NCBI GenBank assembly: GCA_021234155.1
Contig: JAJEKV010000093.1
Coordinates: forward strand, 620,001 to 684,000
DNA length: 64,000 bases
Direction: 5' to 3'
Source: Isoetes taiwanensis
Lineage: Eukaryota; Streptophyta; Lycopodiopsida; Isoetales; Isoetaceae
Under the pieces are notes generated by a model that saw nothing but the letters and a program-made list of their open reading frames with translations, was not told where the DNA came from and did not search any database. Positions 44,301-55,665 of this stretch are shown in pieces; position 1 is the stretch's first letter; each line of letters begins with the position of its first letter. Position numbers and translations under genes: made by a program.

Positions 44301-46049
44301 GATCAGTTGCAACTTATTTCAATAAACAATCAGAGAGGTACGCATCATGTCATTCAGCTGTTATTTCTGTTTGCTATCTCTTTATTGTAAAATCTAAGTT
44401 TGAGAATATCAATCACTATTTGCTAATCCACAACCAGTTATAAGAAGGAGAACTGTTTCTATGCTAATATTTGGGAAACAGCATCATTCCGTTAGAATGC
44501 ATAGAACACTATCCTTGTCTGTGACTGGGCTTCGTTCGTTCAAACAGCATTAACATTATTTGAAGCAATTGGTCAATATTCTAATCTAGGCTTGATTATA
44601 TTTTTGCAGAGATAGAAATTCAGAACCAGGTGGTAAATGATGGAAAGGCACAGCTACCCATATTGTATGAGAGGATAGAGAGCTTAGAAAAAACTTTAAG
44701 ACAGAAGCAAGCGGGTTTAGAGATGATGGAAGCATCTCGCAGTAAAGCTGCCTTCAGGCTTTCTGCCACTTTGAAATTGTTAAATGAACTGCAACAACAT
44801 GGAGAGGGATTGCTTACAGAAATACAAAGGCTTCAAGCTGACTTGGATATCCGTGATACTGAAATATCTGCAATTTCTCAGAAGCTTAACAGTGCTGAAG
44901 ATGAGGTGAAAATTTTGCAGGATGCTTTATCCGCCGAAACTTTTAAATCGGAACAGTCACTAAGGCAGCTAAATGAGTTGCTTCTGAAGGTTAGACAACA
45001 AAGTAAACATAAAACAATGAATGAAACTGGAAGCACAATGCAAACTACTTTTGAGTCTGTCTTAGAAGCATTGGGGAAACATGTCAACTTTCTCGTTATG
45101 GAGAATAGTGCGTTGCAAGAAAATGCACAAAAGGCACAAACAGCTTTGCAGTCATTGCAAATGGATTTTGAGGCAGTTTCAATTCAAAAGAGGCTTTTGC
45201 AGGATGAAGTTACAAATCGAGATTCTCGGATACAAAGACTCCAAACAGACAAAATTGTTGAGGTTGAAGAGATGGTAAGTCTTGCTCCTTTATATGTAAT
45301 AGTTGTCGGCCGGATAATTTCCTTAGCCTGAATTGGACTGGATGTTTGCTTTTCAGCGAGCTTCACCATCTATGTCAACTGCATCGAATGTGAGGAGTCT
45401 ACGAAAGTTACCAATAGCTGATCATGTAGCAGTTGAAGTTGACATTGATGATAACATCATGGACATGGAAGAAAAAGGTTTGGCTCATTCTTTTATTCTC
45501 TAGAGGAAGGAGATGCTGTAAAATACGTGGTGATAAATCGAAGATGAAATACACGTGATTTTGCATTGTTCAGTCTTTAGATGTTAATAATTCTTTCCTT
45601 TTTTCTTTTCTGTTAACCTGTGTTTCTGTTAACCTGTGGTTCCATTAAGGTTTTCTGAATTGATCATAGTATTTCTCATTTTCCTTGGATATAAGGGATC
45701 AGCAGATAAAGTTGCTTTACCTGCATATTGTGCTGGACAAATGCAGCTGTTTTGAATATTCTTGTTTGTTGGCTTCTGTAGGCCACGTTCTCAAGCCATT
45801 AGGGACACTCAAATTTGTTCCCAAAGCAGGCCGTGCAGTTGCCGAGATACTCGACAGCTTATGGTCAGTCCAATTGGTCTGTTCATATTGGCATTTTTCA
45901 AGTCATTCTTATAGAAATAAAATTTTTGATGCAGTATATCTGGAGGAAGGATGCTAATGAGGCAACCAATGGCCAGACTTGGGTTTTCCTTATATTGGAT
46001 TGCTATTCATATTTGGATTATCATGATGCTAGCTGTGGCAAAGTATTGA
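35346..46049 (+). CDS. TNO1: Giant coiled-coil golgin, TNO1-like, tail-anchored (8 exons)
   Basis: Arabidopsis TNO1 is a trans-Golgi coiled-coil protein that binds the SYP41 syntaxin. Exons: 35346-35435, 35709-36014, 36307-43126, 43434-44337, 44610-45274, 45357-45477, 45782-45863 and 45935-46049, all GT-AG. Allowing one extra base near 41183-41193, phases agree throughout and give about 3,033 residues, clearly longer than the about 1,800 of Arabidopsis TNO1. The N-terminus has a basic motif KKR/LEEFRQKRLQKP spanning intron 1. The middle is almost all Leu/Glu/Lys heptads. Exons 7-8 encode HVLKPLGTLKFVPKAGRAVA, ISGGRMLMRQPMARLGF and a final hydrophobic segment LYWIAIHIWIIMMLAVAKY, the tail anchor. 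As written, the frame stops at 41193. The 649-codon frame starting at 41183 continues it. The choice of start follows the basic motif and the ATG at 35346. Confidence 0.85.
41003..42140 (+). repeat. Internal duplication in the TNO1-like protein
   Basis: Two about 50-residue segments share TEQRLSTTREKLSLAVNKGK/GLVQRRDALKQ (from about 40975) and SEQRLTSVREKLSLAIKKGK/GLAQQRDDLKH (from about 42055). They are spaced by about 1,070 bp and lie on either side of the apparent frameshift. The REKLSLAxxKGKGLxQxRD motif is conserved in plant TNO1-type proteins as far as I recall. Confidence 0.75.
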
Positions 46050-49000
46050 GGACCAGAGGCATTTCACAGCTGTTTAGGTTTAATGCATTTTTGAATCATG
46101 GAAAAAGTTGGGACGAAGATTGGCAAGAGCCATTTCGGACCTATCTTTTTGTATCATAGGATTGGCAGTTTTGCTTCGCTGAGGACGACATTGCCGCGAC
46201 TCCTCCCTGGTAACAATGTCAGTTGAATGAACCTAGAATGTAGGAGTTTCATCTCGTCCATGTTTGCTTACTAATTTTGGGCTGGTTTCTGCAGATGATG
46301 CGGCTTCTAGATACTTACTTTCTGTACATAATTCTTTGCATGAGTTATATACTGCTATTTTGAGGAGCAGTGCGGCCTTTATAGCTTTACAGAGGCATTG
46401 AGAAAGAAGTTAGTTCTCCATTTTTCGAAATTGAAGTGGATGAACTGCCATTTAGTATGTACAGTAAGGAGAAAAAAGAGAACTGTTGGGTTGTATTTCA
46501 TTTGGCCATTGGCGCAATATAAGTTGCGCTCATCCTAAAGTTGTCCTAACAAAGTTATAAGTTCTACTTTTTTTTAGTTGATAGAAAATTTTGCACATTG
46601 TTTGCAAATTAGCAAATAGAAGCCATTCTTATCCAAGTGATAGGGCTCATAAAGGAGAGATTCAGATAGAGAACTTCGGGAAATTTCTTGTGCATAGGAA
46701 AGGTTGCAAATAAAATAAAATTTTTGATTCAAATTATGACAAATGATTTTTGTGTCAGGTATCACATAATATTTTGTGGAAAGAAATCTATTAAAAATAA
46801 AAAATGAGCATAATGGGTTTATCAAAAAAGAAAAAGCATCAAAAACTATAATGTGGATCAGGATTGGACGGTTATTATTGAACATTTATTGATCTATTTC
46901 ATCCAGTGGTTGAGATTGAGATAATAATTTATTTGTTGACCCACTATTGGTAAATTTAATCTACTTTTGTATGGTCCTGATTGGCCCATGATGTGACCCT
47001 CTTGTGTAGTTAAATTAGCTATCCTGTTTGCTAGACTGTTCCATCTCTTTGGATGTAGATACTAAGGATGCCTTGTAGCATCTACTTTAATTTCAGGGCA
47101 TGATTTCAGAAGACTATTTTTTTGAATTCCACCGATATTAATGGGGAATTATGGCTCTTATTTCTTTTGAGTGGTAGATGAAGGGTTGCCACCAAATCTT
47201 CAAATGTCCTATATTGGTTTCCACTAACTCCAAGAGATTTCATCTTTAAATGTCCTATACTGCCATGTGTCCCAAATGTCTTGAATATTAGGAAGAAGAC
47301 GACCAACAATTCAGAAAATGCACTTGGTGTCTCGAGATGAATTCCAACTCTGGAGCCTTCTTATTTCAAAGAAGACTTCTTTCTCACTAACCAGCCCTCA
47401 GATTTGAGAGTTTATATCATCATGTGGCATATGTGAAAGGGCTTAGCATGATATTATTCGGTCCAAGAGTATTGTTATGCAGGTGAATTACGATATTAAA
47501 TGGACTAAACAGATCGTCTTATAATTCATCTTTTTGCAGGTTATAATTCTCTTCAATAGAATTTAATGGGATCGAATTTATCTGGCCACCAATGTGAAAT
47601 CAAATCCAAGATCACTGTTCCTACGATTGCATTTGTGATAATAATTCAGAAGTCAAATTATTGTCAAGTTTATATTGAATCTTTGAATTAGGCATTTATC
47701 TCTATCTCTAATATATCACTTCCATATCCATATCCATATAATAAAAATATGTTGTTAAGAAACATGTTGTAGAGAATAGTTGTGATATGGATACAAAACT
47801 GTGACGTGGAAGCGGGAAAAAATTCCACGTCAGCAGGTAAGATCGGGATGGAGGGCTAGGATCTTTTGCAGCATATAGCAATTTGGCCCCTGCATTCCCA
47901 ATGCATGAGTTGTTTAGAATCAGAGCCTCCTATTTCCTTCTCGATCAGGTTAGCGAAGGTCTCTGACTAGCTGTTTTTGAAGCACTATCGATTTTTGGCA
48001 ATTTGTTAGATGGTTGGTTGTATATAGTCTGTGTCAGAGGCATTTCCACGGTTTGAGTTGAATCAGTTTCAGACGTGTTTTAGCTATATGCTAAAATGTA
48101 AACCGTAATTCTCCATTGCCCCCATGCTTCTAGAAACGTTGCCAAGTTGTCTAGCTATGTAATGCACTATTTTTTTTCTCTGGCCCTAAAGTTCTAGTTG
48201 CGAGCGCTAATCTGAAATGGCCACATCTTCAAGAATGATGGAGATTGTTATGATCTATTGCCTAGACGGGTGCAAATCTTCAAGGCATGAGCAAGACAAA
48301 AAGAGATTCTCTGAATCTGCTGCATCATAAGTTTTTTCTGTCTAATTAGAGGTTTGACTTAGATGCTAGAAGATCTAAACTTTTTTTTTTTTTTTTTTGA
48401 GATTCCCTCAATGTCCAAAAATGTTTTTCTTTTGTTCATAAACATGACCATAGATTATTTATTATTTGCAGATCCATGAATACCGCCATATAATGCTAAA
48501 GTGAGAAGCTTCTGTATGTTGGAATTTTCTAGAGTTTTTAGTTCCATCTGCAACAGGAAAGACAAAAAATGCGAGTGCTTCTGTCTTATTCTTTGTCCAG
48601 GGGGCAGAAAAAAAAACACTGGTACCTTAGCCTTATTCTTTGTTGGGGGCAGACTGGAATCTCTCTGGCATTGAAATTTGAGGGTCTAATTGGAGCATAA
48701 ATGTATATAGTACAGAGTTGAGTGGTGAAAATCTTGCAGGAAGGTGTATAAGTTTCATTGTGCTCAACTCATAAATAGCTCTTTTTTAAACCATCACTGC
48801 CTATTCATCTTAGTCAGATCATGGTATAATGTTCTATGGTATTCAAGCTTCTAAGTCTAGCTCTTGCTATAACAATTGCTTTATATTAAAGCACCAACTC
48901 ACTTAAATTTGAACTGATTCTCATTTAATCTTTTTTTAGGAGTCTTTGCACTTTTAGCATTTTGTTTTTGCATCTTTTTTGTAAAGTTAAATTTGCTCTT

Positions 49001-49440
49001 TGTGTAATCTAAAGAGTGTTTCATTAGGCGCTATATATGTAGAAAGAGGTATAAGGTTAGGGAAATTGTAATACCCTCAGAGTTGGCAAAAGAAACCACA
49101 AATACAATGTCATAACTATACATTAAAACCAACAAATTAAACATTTGCTAGATTATTATGAAACATCCATAATGAAATGTTATAAATGGGATCATTGTTA
49201 TTGACCAACTGTAATATTATGGTGAATTTTTTCTATGAGTGGTTTGTAATACTTAAGAAGTGTGAGGCAATTTTGGAAAATTCGAAGGAAGCAATGATTA
49301 ATCCTTCTCTTTTCTTAAAGGCACAAACTAATCACAAAGTAGTGCCGGCTTCAAAAAATGTAAAACCTTATTGTAGAATTTTTCTTTATAAGTTTTAAGA
49401 ATGGTCTTTTCTATTTATTTACCTTACGGTAGCCGGGGCT
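46050..49440. other. TNO1-like 3' UTR and AT-rich intergenic DNA
   Basis: The first few hundred bases are presumed 3' UTR. Beyond about 46560 I find no coding potential, no transposon ends and no RNA gene. There is a poly(T) run at 48380-48398 (about 18 T). Confidence 0.45.
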
Positions 49441-49469
49441 ACTAGCTTTTCTGATTAAATCATAATATA

Positions 49470-49640
49470 TGTAATTTAACAAAAACCAAAAAATCCATCG
49501 CTATGGACTCGAACCACTTCCGGCCCAACAGCTTATGCACCTCCCTGCAACCTGAAGCATGCAAAAAGGCCTTAGTGCGGCGCCAGGCAGGAGTTCTTGC
49601 CCCCCAAAAAATCACTGCCCCCCATACAATTACCATGACC
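49470..49640 (-). mobile_element. Possible tRNA-derived SINE
   Basis: On the minus strand, GGTTCGAGTCC (49506-49516 on the plus as GGACTCGAACC) is an exact pol III B box, preceded by a GGGAGGTGCATAAGCTGTTG stretch that loosely resembles an A-box region. After it the strand runs into ATGGATTTTTTGGTTTTTGT. Layout is SINE-like, but the A box is imperfect and I see no clear target duplication. Confidence 0.35.
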
Positions 49641-49855
49641 CCGATCAACTAAAACCTTGTATTCTCACACAGTTATCTTGGAAATTCAAAAACTGCCCCA
49701 CAGGCTGAATTCATCAGTGCTTTGTTGCAGGTCAAGAAGCTATGTCCCAAGAATTCGTATCTCTTCTTCATGAGCTATAAAAACCTCATGCATTCCTTCA
49801 GCTGATCCACTTCCTTGATTATCCAGTCATGATCTTCATCTTTCCCTGTCTTCTA

Positions 49856-50371
49856 TCACATGCTGCTCCACCCCAATGTATAAAGAACCTGCATTTGATA
49901 TCCTTGCTCTACCATATCGTATGGATGATGCACCCTCAAGCAATAGTAACAGTGCCCTCGAGCACAGTGTGAACAGGCTCTTTGCTTCCGCCGAAAACAG
50001 TCATAACTCTTGTTATAGCTGCAGTAGGCCACTTCACTTTCTGCCACTGGTCCTGCTTTCCCTCTCGGTCTCTGTCTTGACTGCATATTTACTTCAAAGA
50101 TCTTGCTTTCCGGATCCATAGTTGTGCCCTTTCCCATCTACTGATTCTTCTCTTCGAGAACCGAATTCTAATATGCCAATTCCTTGCCTTTACCCTCCAT
50201 TTTCTTCCTCCCTGTTGACTCCACTTTTGGTGCTTCAATTCCGACTGCTTCTGTCGCTCTCAACAGTGCCTCAAGGGTTACTGCACCTCTCATTTTCTTC
50301 GGCTTCTCCATTCTTGTCGAGATTGAAACTATGACATCACCTTCGCTTTCTAAATTTAAACCCGACCTCAA
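49856..50371 (-). other. Coding-like Cys-rich fragment, unrecognised
   Basis: The minus-strand frame 50137-49856 contains SYDCFRRKQRACSHCARGHC/YYCLRVHHPYDMVEQGYQMQ, with CxxC and CxxxxC spacing suggestive of a zinc-binding module. 50371-50168 gives EKPKKMRGAVTLEALLRATE. The Cys-rich block faintly recalls the Cys-rich region of extra-large G proteins, but I would not assign it. The opposing plus-strand frames are probably shadows. Confidence 0.25.
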
Positions 50372-51639
50372 ACGGTGATTGAATGCGACCGCAGTACATA
50401 TATATCATTCGATAGAATGTGACCCCCTGCGGCGGAGGCATTATTTGATACGCCCTGATAATCTTTTTTTGGAATCCATAGATGCATATATTTAAACCTT
50501 GTATTATGTCTCCGCCACGCATCCAACCATCCATTCAAGTTCAGAATTGGAGCCTAGGTTTCCCTATAGATCCCACTCCGCCCCTCGTCTGATGATTACC
50601 CTTAACATACTCTTCGATTGCGAATTGTATTCCATATGATACTAAATGGATCTTTTGTTAGCTGAGTTAACATATATATTCCTATTATTTCATATTGTCT
50701 ATGCATCTATATTGCTTAATTTTACTATGTTCATTACATCAATTTTCTATGTTAAATTCCATGAGAGGGGAAATTGATATATTAAGAAAACACCATTCTA
50801 GTATTAACGAAAGTTCCTTCTATTTCTCAAACAAAAAAACTAACAGAAATATGAAAAACCATTAGTTCCCCAATTCGTTGCTTGATATTGCGGCAAAAGG
50901 TTCAGTTTTTCTGACCACTATAGCTGAGCATTTGGCTATTAATGGATTCTTGTCTCCACATAGGATGCAAATCCTGGCCATATCACCCATCGTGTTCTAA
51001 ATTTCTTAATTGTTGCAACAAATTAAAACATTCTATGCGGCTGAACGCGTCTTGAACCCGAGTATTATCATTTCGATCCGCTATCACCCCCTTTGCCGCC
51101 AGCACTCATAACAGATAACTTGATTCAACCACGCTGTTTGTATGGTGCAGACATCTGTAAACCATATAGTGGACCCTCTGGCATCTGGTGCAAATAGGTA
51201 ATCTACTCTTCAAGAAAGGCAGCATGTCTTTTAAAGCCTTATTGAACGGTACCTCTAGGCAGGGGAGGAGGAGCCGATGGTGCCTCTGACCTGCGCCTCC
51301 TGCATCTCACCTTCCATGGCCAACTTCCCCTTACCTGTCGACATTTCTAAACTCAATAGAGTATCTACAAAAACACCTATTGACCTTGCTGATTGGCTTG
51401 AGCTCCTTGCCAAGCGTAAATATATAGGCATATATAATGCTAATATTTAAATCCCTAATATTTATACGGATTTTTCCAATTACCTATTCAGTTACAAATT
51501 CTAGACCAGCATATCTACCAAACCCTAGTTTAGAGACCACATTTTGATAATATATTATAAGATTAAATTATTATAACACACAAGCAACTAGTTTAATTTT
51601 TCAAGTCTGCACAAAACTCTCATTGGTGAACCCGTTCCA

Positions 51640-52100
51640 TGTCGATACTTTAAGCTATGACTTCCCCTCTATTCTTCTCCACCATTCTAGAGTCAACGTA
51701 TAATCCAGGTGATTTTCGAACATTGCCAATAGCTTATCCAACTTCTTGGCCAAAAATTGTGTCTTTCCAGAAGTAGCAGCACATATGCCTCACTTTGTTG
51801 CTAAAACAGATGATAGTTCGTGAGGAAATATGGCTTCAATATCGTTGGTCCTCTAGATATCTGCCTTTTTTCATAGCTTCTCTAATGCTACACAATGAAT
51901 CACTTCCTTTTTGAGTTTGTATAAGTAGTCAAGCAACTCATCTTGTCCCATGGCTTCGTCCTCTCTTTCCACTCCTCCTGTAGAGGCTTCTACTCTATCT
52001 AGCTGCTCCACACAATCCTTGAATTTCGACCTATAGGTTTTCTTGAACTTCCTCAATACCTCATTTTATAACACATTCAACTCATCCACTATTGCTTGTG
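51640..52100 (-). other. Coding-like fragment, unrecognised
   Basis: Minus strand: RKFKKTYRSKFKDCVEQLDR, then DELLDYLYKLKKEVIHCVAL (52056-51871), continuing with stops as EAIFPHELSSVLATK and LAKKLDKLLAMFENHLDYTL. Charged, helical-looking protein, family unknown. The stops indicate a remnant. Confidence 0.25.
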
Positions 52101-52484
52101 CAATCACCCGCTACATCAGCAACCCATTCTCACCTCCTTGAGGCCTGCTGACCACTATTTTCCGTCTATTACTTAGTCGACACCCAATCTCGATGTGATA
52201 TTCCACTATTCTCCTTCTTCTGGTGTTGAAAAGGACCGTTGTGGGTTCAAAATTTTGAAACGCTTTACACATTTTGAACAAATTTGAAAAAACCAGCCGT
52301 TAAGGACAGTACTATTTGGCTACTGCTAGCCCCCTCGATCCTTTGGGGCTATCCGATCAAGCCTATTGAGTTCACCACTTACCTGAAATTCATTAGTCGC
52401 CCATCACTCGTCGCCCATTGCACTTCGTCCAGCGCTCGTCTGTTGCTGATCACCCATCGTCCATCATCCAATATTACTTTCATA

Positions 52485-52564
52485 GTGGAAACCCTGCCTA
52501 TTTTTTGTGAAAACCCTTCAAAGTTTCTTCGAAGGGTTTCAACAAAAATTAGGCGGGTTTCCAC
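52485..52564. repeat. 80-bp foldback element
   Basis: GTGGAAACCCTGCCTATTTT is mirrored by AAAATTAGGCGGGTTTCCAC, and pairing continues to AACCCTTC/GAAGGGTT around a short AAAGTTTCTTC loop. Small MITE-like hairpin without an obvious target duplication. Confidence 0.75.
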
Positions 52565-53440
52565 GGAAAATAGAATGAATAAATGAATGAATAGAATGGA
52601 GATATGGAAAAAGCATGTTGACCAAAACAAAATAGAAAGGTGATCTCAACATTATAATAGAAAAATAGAAGACAAATTTGATAGAAGAAATGGTAAGGGT
52701 TTTTAAGTTTTTAGCTAGTAAGAACAAGATAACAAACAAGAAGCAAACATCAATATATAATATACCTCAGCTACACAGGCATACACTATCTAAAATTGCA
52801 AAAACAATCAAAAGGAACACTATCCTAAGATAAGAAAAGAAAAAGCTGTTGCAGACAAGTGAAACAATAAAGTTTGGAGTACGTCAACAAATAGGATATG
52901 GACCCCCTCCTCCGGGCGGTCATTTTTTTACCACAGTCTGAGCCTAATTTAATCCTTTGAATTTGAGTGAATTCAATGCAATTGCACTCACATTCGCGGG
53001 TAGAGCAATCCCCTTTGGTTCAAAGGGAGAGGATGGCTTGGCTCATTCGAACTGGTTTGAATTCACCACATCCTTTGTAATATCATCTCAAGAACAAACT
53101 TAGTTTACTGTCCAGGACTTCGATAATGCAAATTAGAACGAATAGGCAATACGCAATACCACACCAATCCGAGACCCTGCCAACACCAAGAGGGTTAGGG
53201 CAAAGATGATAAGAAAAGGGAGGATGGAACAAACATTAAAAAAAACTATATCTATGTAGACTCCTTATCGAAGGGAGGCATGTGGATGAAACAATAGATA
53301 TGAACATCCTAGAAGAGTTAGTAAGTATGAAATTTCAATTAGATAGCCTTCTAGGAAGTTCGGATCTGCGTCCACAATATGGGACTGGCAATATGATAGA
53401 ATTATGCATAAACAGAAAAAGTAACCCCATGTCTTAGTGT
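52565..53440. other. Intergenic DNA, nothing recognised
   Basis: AT-rich, no frame or repeat structure that I can support. Confidence 0.4.
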
Positions 53441-53444
53441 CTTA

Positions 53445-53900
53445 ACCCGAACAAGAGGAAGAACTGGAGTCTTAGGCCTTTGATATGGCAAACTGGAGCA
53501 TAGGGATCACTCTAAGTGCAGTCAAGAGAAGGGCAACTCAAATAGCTAACTCTGGGGAGGCCGGCCAGAAAACAAGTGGTGGAGACTCTTCAATCAGAGG
53601 CAGTCCACTATTACTTTGAGGAGTGTGCAGACCTTGAAAAGGGCTTAGAGAACTAGCCATGAATTAGTCCAACTTGGACATGTTTTACTCTTATCTGAAA
53701 TCAATATATGAGGAATTTGACTTCCCATCTTCTAGGATTTGGAATGCAATAAGACTGGGATACAAGTAGGAGATGTGAATGAGGTAGTTATGAACTCGAG
53801 GAAGTGGGTCACAATTCTGGTTTATGTGAATGCAGATGGCTATAGAATATCTAAATTGTATATCTTCAAGGGTAGAAGAATGAAGGGGGCATGTTAAATG
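53445..53900 (+). pseudogene. Pogo/Tigger-like DDE transposase remnant
   Basis: Broken frames read EQEEELES, FDMANWSIGITLSAVKRRAT, WWRLFNQRQSTITLRSVQTL, FYSYLKSIYEEFDFPSSRIW, and then KTGIQVGDVNEVV with NSRKWVTILVYVNADGYRIS/KLYIFKGRRMKG. This order (helix-turn-helix tail, a WW..F..R block, then RIWN.D.TG carrying the first catalytic Asp, then the WVT...NA.G..PP..IFKG block) is that of pogo-like DDE_1 transposases. The first Asp codon seems lost with a small deletion at RIWNA. The remaining catalytic residues would lie beyond 53900 and are absent. Confidence 0.7.
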
Positions 53901-53954
53901 TATTGTTTATAGAAATTTAGTTTTGTTTAGGATTAAACACGTGTAAGCCTAAGA

Positions 53955-54180
53955 ATCCTGCTGGAATGTTATTTCTTAGGAATTCTACTAGAATGTTATT
54001 TCTTGGGAGCTAGAATGTTATTTCTCAGGAATGCAATTTACCAGTTAGGGATGTAGCTAAGCTAAAAATCTTCTGGGTTAGATCATTAAAAGAAAAAAAC
54101 AATAAGGGATGCTTAACAGTTAGGGATGTAGCTAAGCTAAAAAATTTCTTGGCTAGATCATCAAAAGGAAAAAACAATAC
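53955..54180. repeat. Short imperfect tandem repeats
   Basis: TAGAATGTTATTTCT(T/C)(A/G)GGA recurs three times at 53960-54030. Then CAGTTAGGGATGTAGCTAAG with GCTAAAAA.TTTCT.GG.TAGATCAT appears at about 54043 and 54117 (period about 75). Confidence 0.8.
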
Positions 54181-55240
54181 AGATGGCTACTCAGGTTTAT
54201 TCATCGACATTTTCTTACCATCATTCCTGCTTTCTTTGGTTTTGCTATCAGAAAGTCGGCATTTTGTTGTCTTTGCTGCCGATGCCTGTTATTCCCAAGG
54301 GGGTATTACATTGTAATCGCTTACAAAATATCCAAGTTACATGTGACCCATAATTTCTTTTATTCTCCTTGCGGCAAACATTCTTATTAGTATTTATATT
54401 GCTGGTAAGTTTTTCCGTCATTTTTTCAAACTTTACTCCAGAGCTACTTCCTAGGAAGTCATTTCAGAATTAGGTGAACCGGTTTGTGTGGAATGTTAGA
54501 GAAAATTCTAAGATAGGAATGTAATTTGAGTCTTCCATTGAGATAGTATATGGTGTTAAATTTGCGCAGAAGCAATGCAATATTGAAGCATGGAGAAAGC
54601 AATGCATGGATGTAAATATGCAATGTGTTTCCCAATAAAAATTCCTTCAGTATATTATCTTTTTTCAGAGCAATAGCATAGTATACAAAAGATCATCCAT
54701 AAACCCTTTGCTTGTGAGTGGAAATACCTCAGTGGAAAGGGAAAGAACTACTATACTTTGGAATCAGTCAACAATTTAGCGAAGGGGATACTTGAACGTT
54801 CTTGATGGAAAGCAAAAAATGGGTCTTCTACTACAAACTCTCAGAGATTTGAAATTTAGTGTTGAAGGTAATGAGAAATGTTCAAGGCTCTTCCAACCGA
54901 GCTTCCTGCATGTTTCATCCATCTCACCTTCATCCATCCCACCTTATGAAGCGGTAGCTTATAGCCAAGCTGGTTAAAATTTTTTATGTTTAACTAAAAT
55001 GTTAACAAATATTAAAATTTATTTGATCTCCAGATTCAGATAATAACCATATTACCCAATGGTTCCAAACCTCTCTCTTTGCCCGAGTCTAGATTACTGC
55101 TTCAAGTGCTCATGTTGTATCTATTTAGCAAGGGCTCGAGTGCTTATGTTGTATCCATCTAGCCAGGTCCTTTGCCTATTTTGTCATTGTGTCCGATATA
55201 ATATCATGCATTGTCTCTTGCATAACATCACACAACCGTA
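54181..55240. other. Intergenic DNA, nothing recognised
   Basis: Low-complexity AT-rich DNA. Frames at 54792-54977 and 55059-55241 are unsupported. Imperfect repeat of TGCT(C/T)ATGTTGTATC(T/C)AT around 55107-55165. Confidence 0.4.
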
Positions 55241-55325
55241 AAAAGCATGGTAGATGCACTACAAGATCTGCACATGCAACTGTAAAAAGCATGGTGCAAC
55301 AAGATGCGCTACAAGATTTGGTGCA
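55240..55325. repeat. Imperfect tandem repeat
   Basis: GTAAAAAGCATGGT(A)G then GCACTACAAGAT(C/T)T is present twice (starting near 55238 and 55282). Confidence 0.65.
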
Positions 55326-55561
55326 CTATATGTGTATCATATACATTAGATGATAACATGTTCATTATAGATTGTGCCAAGTTTGCTTCTTGATTTAGAC
55401 ATGCAGAACTTATTTAAGCACCTGAAGAATTTAGACAATTAGGTGGCCCATTAATGGGAATATATCCTTGATATAATACTAAGAAACCAAACTATGAATT
55501 TTCTTCTTGTCTCTTAAGAATGTAACTAGATCAACTTTTTGACCTTTGAATGCAAAAGGTA

Positions 55562-55665
55562 GGAATTGAATTGGATTGAATTGAATTGAATTGGTTTTTA
55601 GTGTCTTTGGGGACTAGTTGATCTATGCGACACAATACAATGTGTCCCATGGGCCACTCTACAAT
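55562..55665 (-). mobile_element. LINE 3' end fragment with (AATTC)n tail
   Basis: Reverse-complemented, it reads CCCATGGGACACATTGTATT...CGCATAGATCAACTAGTCCC..AAGACACTAAAAACC, then (AATTC)n. This parallels the LINE 3' end at 32940-33081 (GGGACACATTGTATAGTAGC ... CATAGGTCAAGTTTGGCCTC ... GGACGTTAAAATA). Only about 70 bp plus tail survive, so it is a very short 5' truncation. Confidence 0.65.

Noticed and set aside
49506-49516. Functional tRNA gene
   Set aside because: Only the B box matches. No cloverleaf can be drawn.
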